A DNA stretch of 64,000 nucleotides from Microbotryum silenes-acaulis (lineage: Eukaryota; Basidiomycota; Microbotryomycetes; Microbotryales; Microbotryaceae), in contig QPFY01000012.1 of assembly GCA_003665825.1 (NCBI GenBank), positions 558,001 through 622,000 of the forward strand. The letters run 5' to 3'. The translations under genes were made by a program, and so were the position numbers. Shown in pieces: positions 42,647 through 54,273 of this stretch (positions are counted from its first letter, which is position 1; each line of letters opens with the position of its first letter). A model generated the notes under the pieces. That model had not been told where the DNA came from, searched no databases, and was given only the letters and a program-made list of their open reading frames with translations.

Positions 42647-44707
42647 TAGCGTTCAGGTCACTCTGCGCAGACTAGTTTTGATCTTCACATTCGAAGAAAG
42701 ACGTCGGGACCACCCCTTCTTGAACTCCGAGCTGCCACATTCTGCCAGGCGTCGCGCGAGTCCGATGTCCCACGGCGGCTTTGCGCTTTGAAGCCTAAAA
42801 TAGGTGGGGTCCGACTAGTAATTCTTCTTCGCGAAGGAGCTGAGAGAAGCAGGTATTCAGTGCGATGTACGAGCATTGAGATGTAGACGATGTTTGGGTC
42901 CTGCTTTCCAGCTGAAAAGTATGCATTCCGTGCAAGCTTTCAACTGTCGATGAAGATGGTTGCCGAGTCTACTGCCATGATGCAAGGCGCTCCCATCGGC
43001 CGTTGCTGGTGACCGAATGGAATGAATGGTCCTCGATTTTTGATCCGTGGTGCATGCGGATTTCGATGCCTGCACTCGAGACTACAGGACACAAAGGAGC
43101 AGACTAGTAGGAAAACGAGACAAAATGCAGCAACCAAGACTGTCGGGACGAGCACGGCCGCCGGTCGAGGTCAGTTTCCGAGGTTCGAACGCGCTCGGAC
43201 AGGGCCAAGTCGAGTTCATGTTTGCTGATCCCTGATCATCGATGTTGATTCCCTTCGTTGCCCCACCGGTATCGCCAGGCTCAACAAGAAGGGAAATATC
43301 GAGGGCTGGGCGAGCTCGTGGCAGCTGCGCGTCCATCTGTGCGAACGCGAATACCCACCTCCTGTCCATCGTAATTTGGTCGCGGGCAAAAACATCAGGT
43401 CCGCGGACTGTATCTTCTCTGGACATGACCCATTTTTGTGAGACTAACTAAAACGTTAGTAGTCATAGTTCACAAAATACGGCACAGCCCCGGCGGTCAT
43501 GATAACACCTGGGCCATCGCACGAGTAGGCGTTCGTACGTATTCGGAATGGTAAGAATAGGACCCGGGGAAGCTCAGCCCGCGTCTCGGGAATTGGTTTT
43601 TTGGGGGCCCATTTGTGCCTTGTAACATGCTACACGAGATGTTTTCTTCTTTTTTTGATGGAAGTAAATGTTCAGTAGAGCTCGATGATTTGCTCTGACA
43701 CCAGAATACATACACCGCTTGAATAGGGATATTCGGTATACAAAGCGGCCCAAGGACGGGGTTTTCCGAACCCTTGGGCTGAGCGTTCTCGGGTCCTAGA
43801 TTTAGAATTGAAACTCTCTCGCTCGCTCCCTTTCCCGACAGGTCTCACCCTCCGTTTCCCCATCAAGTGGACTTTGCCCGAGTCGCAGGTTGTCGATGCG
43901 AGGCTCGAACTACGTCTAGCATCTACACACACACCATTAACCCAACCGCAGCCTGGTACATCACCTACTCCTCTGCTGCGCACGTCGACGACTGCAGTGC
44001 GGTGACGCCTGTTCAAGAAGGCTCCTTCACCTCCGCCGCTGGCAGAGCACGAACACGAGCCTTGTCACCGTCGCCGCAAGTGCCTGGCAACTCGTCTCAT
44101 CAACACGCTTCGATCTCGGCGGCCTCGGCGGCATCCACGTCAACTACCACACATCAAACGAGGGACATGGGTCGTTTATGTATGCAGGACCAGGACGAGG
44201 AGGTCGATGTCAAGCCCTTGATCGTCGTACAGGACGGAGACGCGAGTGAGCCCCAGCCCGGTTTCAGCAGTGAGTCGGGTTCGATTGGCCCACTCTTTGG
44301 GCGCCTCACGGTCGCGTTCGTCCGCCTCGCATCGCCGTCTCCTTCCAGCAGTGCGCTCTGTTGGGTATGGCATTCAATGCCCCCCCCCCCCCCCCGCCCC
44401 CACCGATCACCGCGACAACCAAACACATCTCATCTCTGTGCACGGTCCGACTGCGGCGTCCCATGCGTGCAGACGTCGAGCGGCGCGCGTGGGGGATGGC
44501 CGACGATCTCGGCTCTCCGATCTCGTCTGAACCCGAATCCTGCGCTGACCCTTTCGGGAATCTTTCGGTCGCTTCTCGGCCTGTCTCCTTGCGAATTCCT
44601 CAGACCCAACCAGCTCGAAAAGGAGGCGTTCGTCGTCACATTCGGTCTCGACCTCGGCACTCAACCTACTACAACAAGCCCTACTGCATCACCAACAACA
44701 GAGCGAC
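42647..44707. other. Intergenic / long upstream region of the F-box gene
   Basis: About 2 kb with no ORF that looks like a gene. A 16-C run at about 44380-44395 is followed by more C-rich sequence. ORFs from 43867 and 44361 on the plus strand are low-complexity and cross homopolymers. A 5'UTR exon of the F-box gene may lie here. Confidence 0.4.
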
Positions 44708-47237
44708 ATGCGCGTCGACAACGACGACGACGACGACCATCTTGACGGCGATGACGAGCACGCCCACGGTGATCTCGTCGGCGGTCCAGGCGCAGCGGCG
44801 GCCCGAAAGCCATCGTCGCACCTGCTCGCGCCTCGAGCCACGTCGAGTCCGTCCCGCGCCGTCTCGGTCACGTCCGAGGTCGACTCGCTCGCCAACAGTT
44901 GCAACGATGCTCTACAGACACCACCGACCAAGAAGTTGCGCAAGGGCGCTCGTCTCGGCCGACTTGGTCCCATCCTCGATAAAATTCCGATCGAGTTGCT
45001 CGCCGACGTGAGTCGCACCTTACCCCTCTCTCTCTCTCGGACGGACCTCTTAATTGCGATTCGTTCCTGAGCGCTCGAGGGCCTCGGCGCACGCACGGGG
45101 CTTCTCCGGACTGACATTGATCTCGCATACTTCATTTCCACTTTGATTTGTACTAGGTCCTCGCCTACCTCCCACCCGTAATGCTGCTTCGTCTGGCTCG
45201 CACGGCCAAAGTGTTCAGGAGCCTCCTCATGAGCAAGCACCACTCGCGTGCCATCTGGCGTCGCGCGTTTAAACGTGACGGCCTCGGACCTTTTGCGGTC
45301 GAGGACATGCCCGAACCTCAGATTGCTGCTCTGATCTGGGACAAGGAGTGTTTGGTGAGTCAAGCGCACGGTCGACACCTAAGTGCCCGGTCAGATGCTC
45401 CGAGGTCCGGAGGGGGTTAGAGGAAAGCAAGCTGACTCACCTTCGTTTCGTGCTCAATTTCAGGCCTGCGGTCGAACAAAGGTGCACAAGATCGTCTACA
45501 TTCTTGAAGGACGATACTGCGATCCCTGTTTGAAGCAAAAGTGGGTGGCAGTGCGACTTCAATCGTTGATTTCGGCATCTCATAGCAAGCTCGGAACAAT
45601 TGCTGACGTTTGAGGTAGCACAATTGCGATACCCACAGAGTTCGGACTCGATCTCAGATTCAATCCGCCCATCCTTGTCTCCATCCCAATGCATTTGAAT
45701 GCGCACCATTCTCAACGGGTAAGCTTTCAATTTAGCACGAGCTTCGTCTGTGACGACCTCGCAACTGACGGCCATTTGTTTGGCATCGATGCCCACAGCT
45801 CCCCCTTGTCGTGGTGGCAATTGGCCCGCTCTTCCTGGGCAATACATGGCCGGCGAATACTGGCTCGAGGAAACGGTGCTCAAACGCAGCGAGGAGCTAC
45901 ACGCACACGAACGTGAGGATCAGGAGCGCTGCGACGGTGGGGGCCGCGTGGCGAAGCGCGTGGCGTACTGGAAGGAACGCTTGCCTTTGATTGAGCGGGA
46001 CGCGCAGATGTTGCAGAGGTGGCAGGCCGAGTTGGATTCGAGTCGTTCGAGCGACAAGCGTAGCTTGCGCATGGAGAGGACCAAGGTGTGAGTTTCGCCT
46101 TGGGCGAATCGGACTTCATGGGGACGCGTGCGCGCATTATTGCTGAAACTCAACTCAACTGTCCTCGCCATAGTATCCGACAACGCTGCCTTGACGCGGG
46201 GTACGATGCCCGAGACGTCGACATCGCCGTTCGTGCCGACAGTGCGGTCTATGCCCACATCAACCAGCCCTACCCTCTCACGGATCGAGGTAGGTCTCTT
46301 TCGTCCTGGAAACCAGACGATCGGGAGCTGAATGTGTGCTTCCTTTGCCAGTCTGGCGCAAGATCGAACGACCCATTTTAAGTCACGTTGCGGCACTGCG
46401 CGACCAAAGGCTGAGTGACGAAACTCGGCAGATCCTGTTCGACCGCTTCCGCGAAGAGGCGGCACGTGCCCAAGAAGCCGCAGCCGAACGTCACTCTCAA
46501 GAGTTGCAGGGGTTGCGTGAACGTGATCGAAGTGCTCAGGCCGCCGTTGCTGCGACCTTGGCCGCCCACGCACAAAGAACCGCCGCGGGCGGATCGCCTG
46601 CAGTGGGCGGCTCCACGTCTTCGTTCGGGACGGGAATCGGTCAATCGCCCCAGAGGACCGTGGGCAATGGAATGCCGCCGTCGTCGTTGACCTCGGCTTG
46701 GAACCCATCGCTTGCGCATCAGGTGAGTCACGCTCGGTTCGACGAGAGAATTTTGCTCGTCACTCTTAGCTGATGCTCCGACTTGTCATCCAGCAGCAAC
46801 AGCAACAACAGCAACAACATCAACAGCCGTACCAATCCCATGCCCAGTATTTAAACGCGCTTCGCTATGGATCAGCGCACGGCCCTCGCAGCACCTCGGC
46901 ACCATCGGCGTCGCCGCTCTATCCCTCGATGGGATCCTACCAGCGACCAGCGGCTGCCAACACCCTCATGAACCCGGCTGTCGTCAGGCAACCTGTTCCT
47001 GTTCCCGTGAGTATCACCAGTGCTGGTCCGTCATTCACACCTCCGAGTCACCCGCTCATCGTCGCTCATCACGTCATATAGAACATGACCCGCATCACGC
47101 CTAGCGGCTCGAACGCCCACGACCATAGTCTAGGCGGCTGGTGGCTCGGCTCGTCACCCCGATCCAATCCGGCCCATCAGTCGACATCCCTCCCTTCTCG
47201 CACCCACCTTCCGAGGCCGTCCTCGACTGGCCCGTGA
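44708..47237 (+). CDS. F-box protein with Cys4 zinc motif
   Basis: Nine exons are proposed: 44708-45007, 45157-45354, 45464-45544, 45619-45718, 45799-46087, 46174-46289, 46352-46722, 46794-47006, 47082-47237 (607 residues). After a low-complexity N terminus comes the F-box: LDKIPIELLADVLAYLPPVMLLRLARTAKVFRSLL. Then IWRRAFKR leads to a CxxC...CxxC pair (ECLACGRTK...YCDPC). A coiled region follows (WLEETVLKRSEELHAHERED...RVAYWKERLPLIERDAQML), then NQPYPLTDRVWRKIERPI, a pattern common in basidiomycete F-box proteins. A Gln-rich run (CAGCAA repeats, 46794-46830) lies near the end. F-box proteins recruit substrates to SCF ubiquitin ligases. The exon 3/4/5 junctions are doubtful: the better donor at 45541 does not keep frame, so I used GTGGCA at 45545. 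Confidence 0.65.
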
Positions 47238-47796
47238 AGAGATTCTTCATCTGGACAATTTCCCCATACTTTCAGCATCCACGCCTCCTGGTGGCCCATC
47301 CGCATCATGCATTCTCTCTTCGCTTGATCCTTTCGGTGTTGTACCACTTCGTTTTGTCTTTTCTGCTTCGACGCACGAGCTGCTCTCGTTCTTCATTTCC
47401 GTCTGCATGCATCCCTCGTACTGCTTGTTTCGGCCCTCGGTCTATTCGCTCAGAACCATCCGCCCTGCTTTTGTCATGTCTTTCGCGCCTTCTTCAGGTG
47501 TTCTACTTTGTCCTTGCAGGCTGCCATAATACTGCTTACAACTATTACTATAACTCAGAACGAGGGTGTGCTTCGCAGTGAACCGCGGATGACGGCTCTC
47601 AGCTTTATTAGCATCGCGATCGAGTCATGTATCAGGGTGAGACATTTTCCTGCTCAGCAATCTGCTAGCGACTCCGTCGGGCACCCCATGCGTGCTCGGC
47701 TTCCCTGACTCGCTCAAGTTTGGCGCCGCCGGTTTTGGAATCTGCCACGCCCCACCTCGCCAGCCCGATACAATCTTCGACCGCTCAACTCCAAAA
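47238..47796. other. Intergenic between the F-box and DUF genes
   Basis: 559 bp, T-rich in the middle. The open plus frame at 47141-47581 is the 3'UTR in another frame; no gene recognised. Confidence 0.45.
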
Positions 47797-49791
47797 ATGG
47801 CCTCTCTGAGTGGTATCCGCGATCTGTACGAGCGAGCCAAGACGGTGACAACGTACCGTCGATCGGACTCGCCGGCGCCATTCTGGTCGCCCGTCGACAG
47901 CGCCGTGCCGGAAGGGTTCCAGATCTCCCGATCGACCTTTACGGTGTCCGTCTCGCCCTTCTCGACGCTGTCCTTCACCTCATCCGGGCGACATGCCAAA
48001 GGGACGTTGTTGTACATGCATGAGGGTACGCTCACGACGGTCGAGACGGTCATGTCGGCGCAGTTGCCGGACTACGATCAGCGCTACGATCAGACGGGCG
48101 CCGCTGTGACTTCGAGCGACTTCAAGGAAGCGAGCCACGTTAAGGTCGTCGTCGAGGCACGACACAACAGCGACGAGCTGTTACGATTGTGCAAGATTGG
48201 GACCGTGCAAAAGGAGCTCGAAGGGGGCATCTATATCGAGGTGAGTTATCTCACACTGGCTGCTATTCGACTTGATCCCCCTCCGGCGGACAAGCGACCC
48301 GGAGGTTTCGGGACTTTCTCTGTTCGTCAGGCCATCCCACACTCGGGGTTCTCAATCTGGGGCGAGACCTATCTCCGGCCGCCCCGGCCGTGGGGGCCCC
48401 GCCTTGCGTGCATCGCATTCCATGAAGTCTGAGCCACTGGGATTCATTCCTTTGCTGTATAACTAACCACCGTTTGCTTTCCCTTCATGCTCGCGCTTAT
48501 CGCAGACCCCTGAAGAGTCTGCCCGGGGCACTCTCGCTGGCGCCTCCATCTCGTTCCACATAACCTTCGAGCTTTCCGTCGCGGTGAAGGCGCTCGATAC
48601 TCTCAGAGTCACGTCGAACCAGTTCCGCATCCTCTTTGACCCATCGCTATTAAATTTGGCTATCGCGAACCTCGAGCTGTCGACTTCCGATGGGCCGATA
48701 CGTCTCGATCTCGTCCGCGTCGGCCGAGCCAAGATCGTCAACCTCAACCGGCTCGACCCGAGAAAGTCGAGCCTGACGAACCACAGCGATCTCGTCTCGG
48801 GTCGCATCGTTGCTTCCGACGATTTGGTACTCGACTGTTCGAACGGTCCTATCTCCGGAACCTACACGACGACTTATCCAAACGCACCGCTGGCGATCAA
48901 GACGGTCAACTTTGACATTCGAGATGTGGCGATGCGCTCGGCGGGAGGGATCTACGTCTCCAACACGAACGCGTCCATCACGGGTTACTTCTTCGCGAAA
49001 GAGCTTTTGACGATCGAGACTCAGCATGGCAAGGTCGGTGACGCCAATTCGACGTTCAGAGGCGAACGCGGCGTGCGAATCACGACCGTGGCGGCTGGCA
49101 TCAATGGTCGATTCGAAGTCGCCAAGGAATTAACGATCAAGTCCTCGTCGATGCCGATTGATGCGCACGTGACAATTTTGAGTCGAAGTGCGATCTCGGA
49201 GCAAGCTTCGGTCCTCGCGTCGGCGAACATCGTGGACCGAGATCGACCTGGCCTAGTGGCTGCGAAAGACGCGGGGAGGAGCTCGTTTGAACCCCCTTCG
49301 TTCGAAACGGCTGTGCGGAACGGTGCGAGCCAATCAACTTCGAGAGGGCAAGAGACGTTGACTGTGTTGTGTGAGACCAAGGATTCACACGTCATGTTGG
49401 ATTTCAAGAACCACCCGCGAGAGATTCAACTGACAAGCGAGGTCAAGACGACGGGCGGAGGTCTGGTCAAGGTTATGCATCCCAAGGAGTTTGTGGGCAG
49501 CTTTTCCGTGAGTGGATCGACACACCAGAACATTGTGGACAGAAGATGATTGATGCTGACTCCTGCCCATTATCTCGACAGGTTGCCACCGGCGCCCTCC
49601 AGCAAGCCGTCCTCGACGTTAAACCCGACGCGGATTCGGACTCCGCAGTAGCAAACAAGAAGGCCGTCTCGTACAAGATCAAGAAGCGCGCCGAAATTGT
49701 CGGCACCATCACACACGAGGACGATTCAGTAAAGCCTCGCAATTCGACCAAGATCGTCACCAGTGGCTCTGCGGAGCTCGTAGTTGGTTGA
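47797..49791 (+). CDS. Uncharacterised beta-rich protein (DUF4097/DUF7330-like)
   Basis: Three exons (47797-48240, 48506-49507, 49582-49791) give 551 residues. No signal peptide or membrane helix. The second half is a succession of short beta-strand repeats typical of a beta-solenoid: LDCSNGPISGTYTT, IYVSNTNASITGYFFAKE, IETQHGKVGDANSTF, ITTVAAGINGRFEVAKE, then STKIVTSGSAELVVG at the end. This pattern of (I/L)-x-(S/T)-x-N-(G/A)-x-I-x-G turns is that of DUF4097-like putative adhesin or beta-roll proteins. Basidiomycetes carry a similar family filed as DUF7330; this assignment is from memory and not tested. Function unknown. No clear operon-like partner. Confidence 0.68.
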
Positions 49792-50311
49792 CGGCGTTAC
49801 TTTGTGTAGTAGGCCTTGGACCACTTGGACGGTTTTTAGAGCATGAAACTACATGCCCTGTAGAGACGAAGTAGATGCTTGTTGTGCCCTTGGATTGGTA
49901 AATTTTATCCTTGTATCATTGAGCAGGCTCGAGTGTGTGTTGCAATACATGCGAACACTTGAGTGAAGAGCTTGCCGGCGTTGGTCGGACAGCCAGGCTT
50001 GGCTGAACAGCTCGGGCTGAGCCCGGTGCTCCCGACCACGTGACCGGGCTCGGACTAAAGCTATTTTAAAATATTTCGGAGTCACAGAGCGATTTGAGTT
50101 CGTTGTTCTTCGATGTGAATGGGTGTTGATCGTCCTTTGAGTACCGAATATAATGGTAAATTCGCCCGCCGGCGCCGTTCTTCGGCCGGGTACTCGAGCA
50201 ACCGGAAGCGCTGAGCATCGTAGCTCGGGCGCGATCCCGGCTTGGCCTGCTCCCGAATCTTGATCCACGTTCGCCAACAGCTACTGGTTCATTCACGACC
50301 CTCCAAGCGAC
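49792..50311. other. Intergenic between the DUF gene and the SDR gene
   Basis: 520 bp. AT-richer than its surroundings around 50060-50160. Nothing recognised. Confidence 0.45.
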
Positions 50312-51560
50312 ATGGCAAACCAAGTGCTCGAGATTCCCCAGTCATTTTCGCAAGGATCTTTTAAGGGTCGCGTTGCGCTAATCACGGGTGGCAGCTCAGG
50401 TACGTGAATCCGACCAGCGCCATCGTCCTCTCGTGCCAGTGGCTGTAGGCAGCTTTCGCAGTCGCATCAGCAGATTGTCCTTGTCTAGGCCAGGGCTTTT
50501 ATTGATGCGAGTATGGTCGTTCTACAGGTATCGGCTTGTCTACGACGCAGACCTTGCTCTCGCTAGGCTGCAACGTCGTGATCGGTGACCTATCACCCCC
50601 ACCTTCGAGCCTCTCGGACGTGGCCTCCAAATCCGGCGCCAAGTTGACCTTCCAAAAATGCAACGTCGCCGACTACTCGTCCCTTCTCGCGCTCTTCAAG
50701 CACTCTAAGAGCCATTTCGGAGCCTACCCTTCCCTCGTGTTCGCCAATGCCGGTATCGCCGAACGAGGCAAACTTTTCACCTTTGATTCGCCCGAAACGG
50801 ATCCTTCGATCGAGGTCGAACCCGATTACTCAGTCATTGATATCGACCTCAAGGCCGTTGTCAGTACGGTTAGGATTGGGATGTGGGGGATCAAGCAGAA
50901 CAATGATGAAGGAGCCGGACCGGATGTGGGCAAGGATGCGAGCATCGTCATCACCGCTTCGATGGCGGGTTATGCCGGGCAGGGTGGATTGCCGGTGTGA
51001 GTGGATGCAGTGTCTACTACATGTGCTGCAGATGACTCCAGTGGCTGATGCCTTGCTCTCTCCAACCCTTGAAATCCTCTTCATGAACTGCAAACGACTC
51101 TGGTTACATGCACTGAACGTCAAAAACCGCTTACTATAGTTACAACGCCGCCAAACACGGCTGCATCGGTCTGGTCCGTTCGATGCGCTTCCTCGCCCCC
51201 GCCCAAGGCGTCTACGTCTCTTGTGTTGCGCCGGCCATCACGACGACTCCCCTGATCTCTTCGTCGCTGCCTTACGTCCCCGGATCGGAATCCATGACCC
51301 AAGCCTCGGTCGAAAAGGCGTTCGTCTCCGCCGGTGTGCCGATGAACACCCCTCAACACGTCGCCGACGCCGTAGTGTACCTCATGGCCGAGGGATCGAA
51401 AGCGAGTGGCAAGGGCATCTTGTGCCAAGGTGGGCAATATGCGGATCTGGAGAGGGGCATCAATGCGACGAGAGATGCTTGGATGAGCGCCGAGCATGCG
51501 AGGATGTACAGGAGTGGGAATAAACCTACCAAGGAGAGCAAGGGCGCGGCGAAGTTGTAG
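50312..51560 (+). CDS. Short-chain dehydrogenase/reductase
   Basis: Three exons (50312-50399, 50528-50996, 51140-51560) give 325 residues. The Rossmann glycine motif is split by intron 1 (LITGGSSG-IGLSTTQTL). Further motifs are CNVADYSSL (acidic residue after strand 4), FANAGIAE (NAG motif), ITASMAGYAGQGG (catalytic Ser region) and YNAAKHGCIGLVRS with the YxxxK catalytic pair, joined across intron 2. This is a classical SDR of typical length plus a longer C-terminal tail. Most close relatives in fungi oxidise secondary alcohols such as 15-hydroxyprostaglandin-like substrates or sugars with NAD; the true substrate is not visible. It is probably cytosolic, and the last three residues AKL are a weak peroxisomal PTS1 variant. 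Confidence 0.88.
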
Positions 51561-52430
51561 ACTGATTGATGTAGCATAAATGAGGGTGGTCTATACATGG
51601 TTGATTGGTAATGTTATAGCCTGTTGTCTCGAAGGTTTTGTCGGAATTTGGACGGTAGGCGAGGTCGACCGAGGCGACTACTAGACGAGGTTTGCCCCGG
51701 GTGCAGAGCGACGCCTAGAAGTACAACTTTGGATTGCTGGAAAACGGCCTCTGGTTTGAAGTGAACATGGGTCGAACGCAAACAGGTTTACTCGACCCTT
51801 GCCTTTGGGACGAGTGTGTCCCCGAAAGCGAAGTCGAGGCCTTGGTGACGACGATCGAAGGCACCCCTGTTGCAGGCGATCGGGCGTAGTCCGACAAGCT
51901 GATTTGGCTTGAAGAGGAGAGGGGTTTGGGAATGATCGTGTCGAGCAATGTGTAGAGGACGGTGATGTCGAGGATGGATGTCATGGTGAGGTGTAATAAA
52001 AGAAGCGAGAGCTTTCGTGGTGAAGTGGTATGTAAGAGAACAAGCTGTACTCCGAACGAGAGCGGCGTCCAAGTACTTGCGACATGCCCACCTCGAGCTT
52101 CGCACGAATAGGTACTGCATTGTCTCATCGCACTCCCCATCGATCAGTCCACCCTTATCTTCTCCTCGCATGGTTGTTCTTCCTTCGCTCTTTCTATTCT
52201 CAGCGCTCAGATTCAACCCCCTTTGTTGAACTTTGCGCTTGCACGCGCGCGGGAGCTGCCATTTCGAACCGGGTCTGAGCAGAAAGGGACAGAAGAAAGG
52301 GAAGTTGGGCGCAGGTTCGGCGGGCCAGCGTGAACTACGTCGATGCGGGGTAGACCACGTTTTTTCACAGGCCACATGACGACGATCTACGTCGGCATGG
52401 AACAATCTGAATTACATCCGCACGACGTAC
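51561..52430. other. Intergenic between convergent SDR and PSF2 genes
   Basis: 870 bp. Several ORFs of 60-200 codons cross it on both strands, but none shows a motif, consistent composition or conserved family pattern. Confidence 0.45.
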
Positions 52431-53545
52431 TCAGTACAAAGACCCATCACCCCAACCCGCACCATTGAATTCGGTCCCATCCCGATCGCTCCTCGCCGCA
52501 CCCCCACCGGCCTCATATTCACCCAATTCCGCTCTCCTCGCAGCCTCATTCGGTTTCTCCGACCATAGCTGCTCGATCTCTTCGTGGCGTTCGGCTTCGG
52601 GGTCGAGCATGGACATGCGCTTGTGCGCTAAGGCGAAGAAGGGCCGTAATTCGTTCACTTCGAGGGAGGCGAGGTTCGGCATCTATGGAGTAGGAGATAC
52701 AGTGAGACCTTGCTCAGCACGTGGTGTTGGAATTACTTTCAAGAATGATCTTGAGGCAAGTGCAACACTTACGGCAAGATGTATCGGGTTGAGGGCTGCG
52801 AGACCTGCGCGGACTTTGGCCTGACGAGCTTCCCGAATATCCTTAAGCAAGAGCCGAACCTTGTCCGGTTGAGCGACGTCATCCGAAGCACTGTTGTGGT
52901 TAACAACAGACCTGACTCGGTCAATTCTGATTAGACCCATCTGGAAGAGTTTAGAGTGGGGAACTTGCACTTCAAGTAGAATTTTGGACACCTCAAGGTA
53001 ATCCCTCGGCAGGTCCGAAAAGCCTTCGTCTGTCGTTTCCTCTTGCAATGTGTTCTCAAGCCGCGCTGTCGAGTGAAGCCGTGGGTCACAATACATCAGT
53101 TGTGATTACTACCGGGATCTACCCTGCAGCAGCCAATGACCTGCGTCTGTCATCGCTGGAAACTGACGTATGGCGAGCCATGTCGGAGCGATGATACGAC
53201 ACTTTCGCTTCTTTTTAAGGTGCACCGCGAACCAAAGTGGCACGGTTGATTTTTGCGGTGGATTTAGAGGACCGTAGCGTATTGAAGGCTGGTGAAGGGG
53301 AACAAGAGGTCAGCGGTGAGTTGATGGGGAGCAAGAGAGCGGATGCGAGAGTCGCCCGGAGGTGATATGCACCGTCCATACAGTTGATGCGGGGACTCGT
53401 TAGGAGGTGAAATATTACTCACACCGTCGAGGCCTTCGACCAGAGGTAACTTGACGGAAGGCACGATCTCGATCGTCCGTTCCATGGCCAGGAACTCGAG
53501 GTCGCCCGGTGTCGGCCCTAGTTGCCGCAGTCTCGAGACGGACAT
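52431..53545 (-). CDS. PSF2: GINS replication complex subunit PSF2
   Basis: Five exons on the minus strand (53545-53423, 53288-53168, 53065-52969, 52890-52773, 52682-52431) give 236 residues. Family blocks in order are LEFLAMERTIEIVPSV, YGPLNPPQKSTVPLWFAVHLKKKRKCRIIAPTWL, EGFSDLPRDYLEVSKILLE joined to VASDDVAQPDKVRLLLKDIREARQAKVRAGL, then MPNLASLEVNELRPFFALAHKRM. Psf2 is one of the four GINS subunits, part of the Cdc45-MCM-GINS helicase at replication forks. The third intron uses a GC donor (GCAAGT at 52968): a GT donor cannot restore the LLEVASDD block. The tail is acidic and Gly/Ala-rich. Confidence 0.92.
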
Positions 53546-54273
53546 GGTGCAAGTGACGAAAAGCTTTAAAAGATTGTGTCTCGGTGTACGTAGAGAATGG
53601 AGCCCGGTGTCGTTGTGGGTTCGGAGTGCAGAGTGGGTGTAGGACGAGAACGAAAACGAAGCTCTCGCGTCGCGACGCGTGTTGGCTCAGTCAAAAGTGG
53701 GAGACAATGAATCCAGTAGATGGGAAGAATCAGAGTGGTTCTGTTGATCCGGGACAAGGTTGTCGAGTTTGATTGCGAGGGTTTGTAGATATGAGGAGGT
53801 ACGAGGTGCAAGTCGCGTGGTGTTGTGAGCTCGACTCCGAGTCAGATGAGTGACTCTCAAATCGACGTCAGCGCGCGCTCGGACCGCTTCCGCTCGAAAC
53901 CTGTCCCTTATCAGAAGGGCCGACCTATTAGTTCGTAGTTCGTCGGCGCCTGCTTGTCTCTGCTCGTCTTGCTTCCTGCGGCTGGCAGCTGTGGTTGGTG
54001 CTCAACTCTCCTCCTTGCCATCATCCAACGTGCCTTCTCACTCTCGCGTGTCCAGCGGTTACAGTGACTCGGACTGCCGCTCAGTGTGTGCCACCCCTGC
54101 GGCCGCGTTACCGCGCCACTCGTGACCCCGTTTGGACCAACAGACTGCCAGTGACTCGGAACCACTCGCCAGCCAACCCGAGTCGTCAGCGCAGCCGCCA
54201 ACGCAGCCGCCAACGCAGCCACAAGCACACGCCCCCACTCTCAGTCTCACATACACCACTCTCGCAAATCATC
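53546..54273. promoter_or_regulatory. Divergent promoter of PSF2 and the choline-transporter-like gene
   Basis: 728 bp between opposite start codons. Contains a CAACGCAGCCGC-type short repeat near 54195-54220. Plus-strand ORFs upstream of 54274 are in frame with the next gene but look like untranslated low-complexity sequence. Confidence 0.45.

Noticed and set aside
47141..47581. Plus-strand ORF of 146 codons after the F-box gene
   Set aside because: It overlaps the last F-box exon in another frame and has no motif.
51788..52405. Minus-strand ORF of about 200 codons between SDR and PSF2
   Set aside because: No recognisable family and biased, low-complexity translation; more likely 3'UTR sequence.
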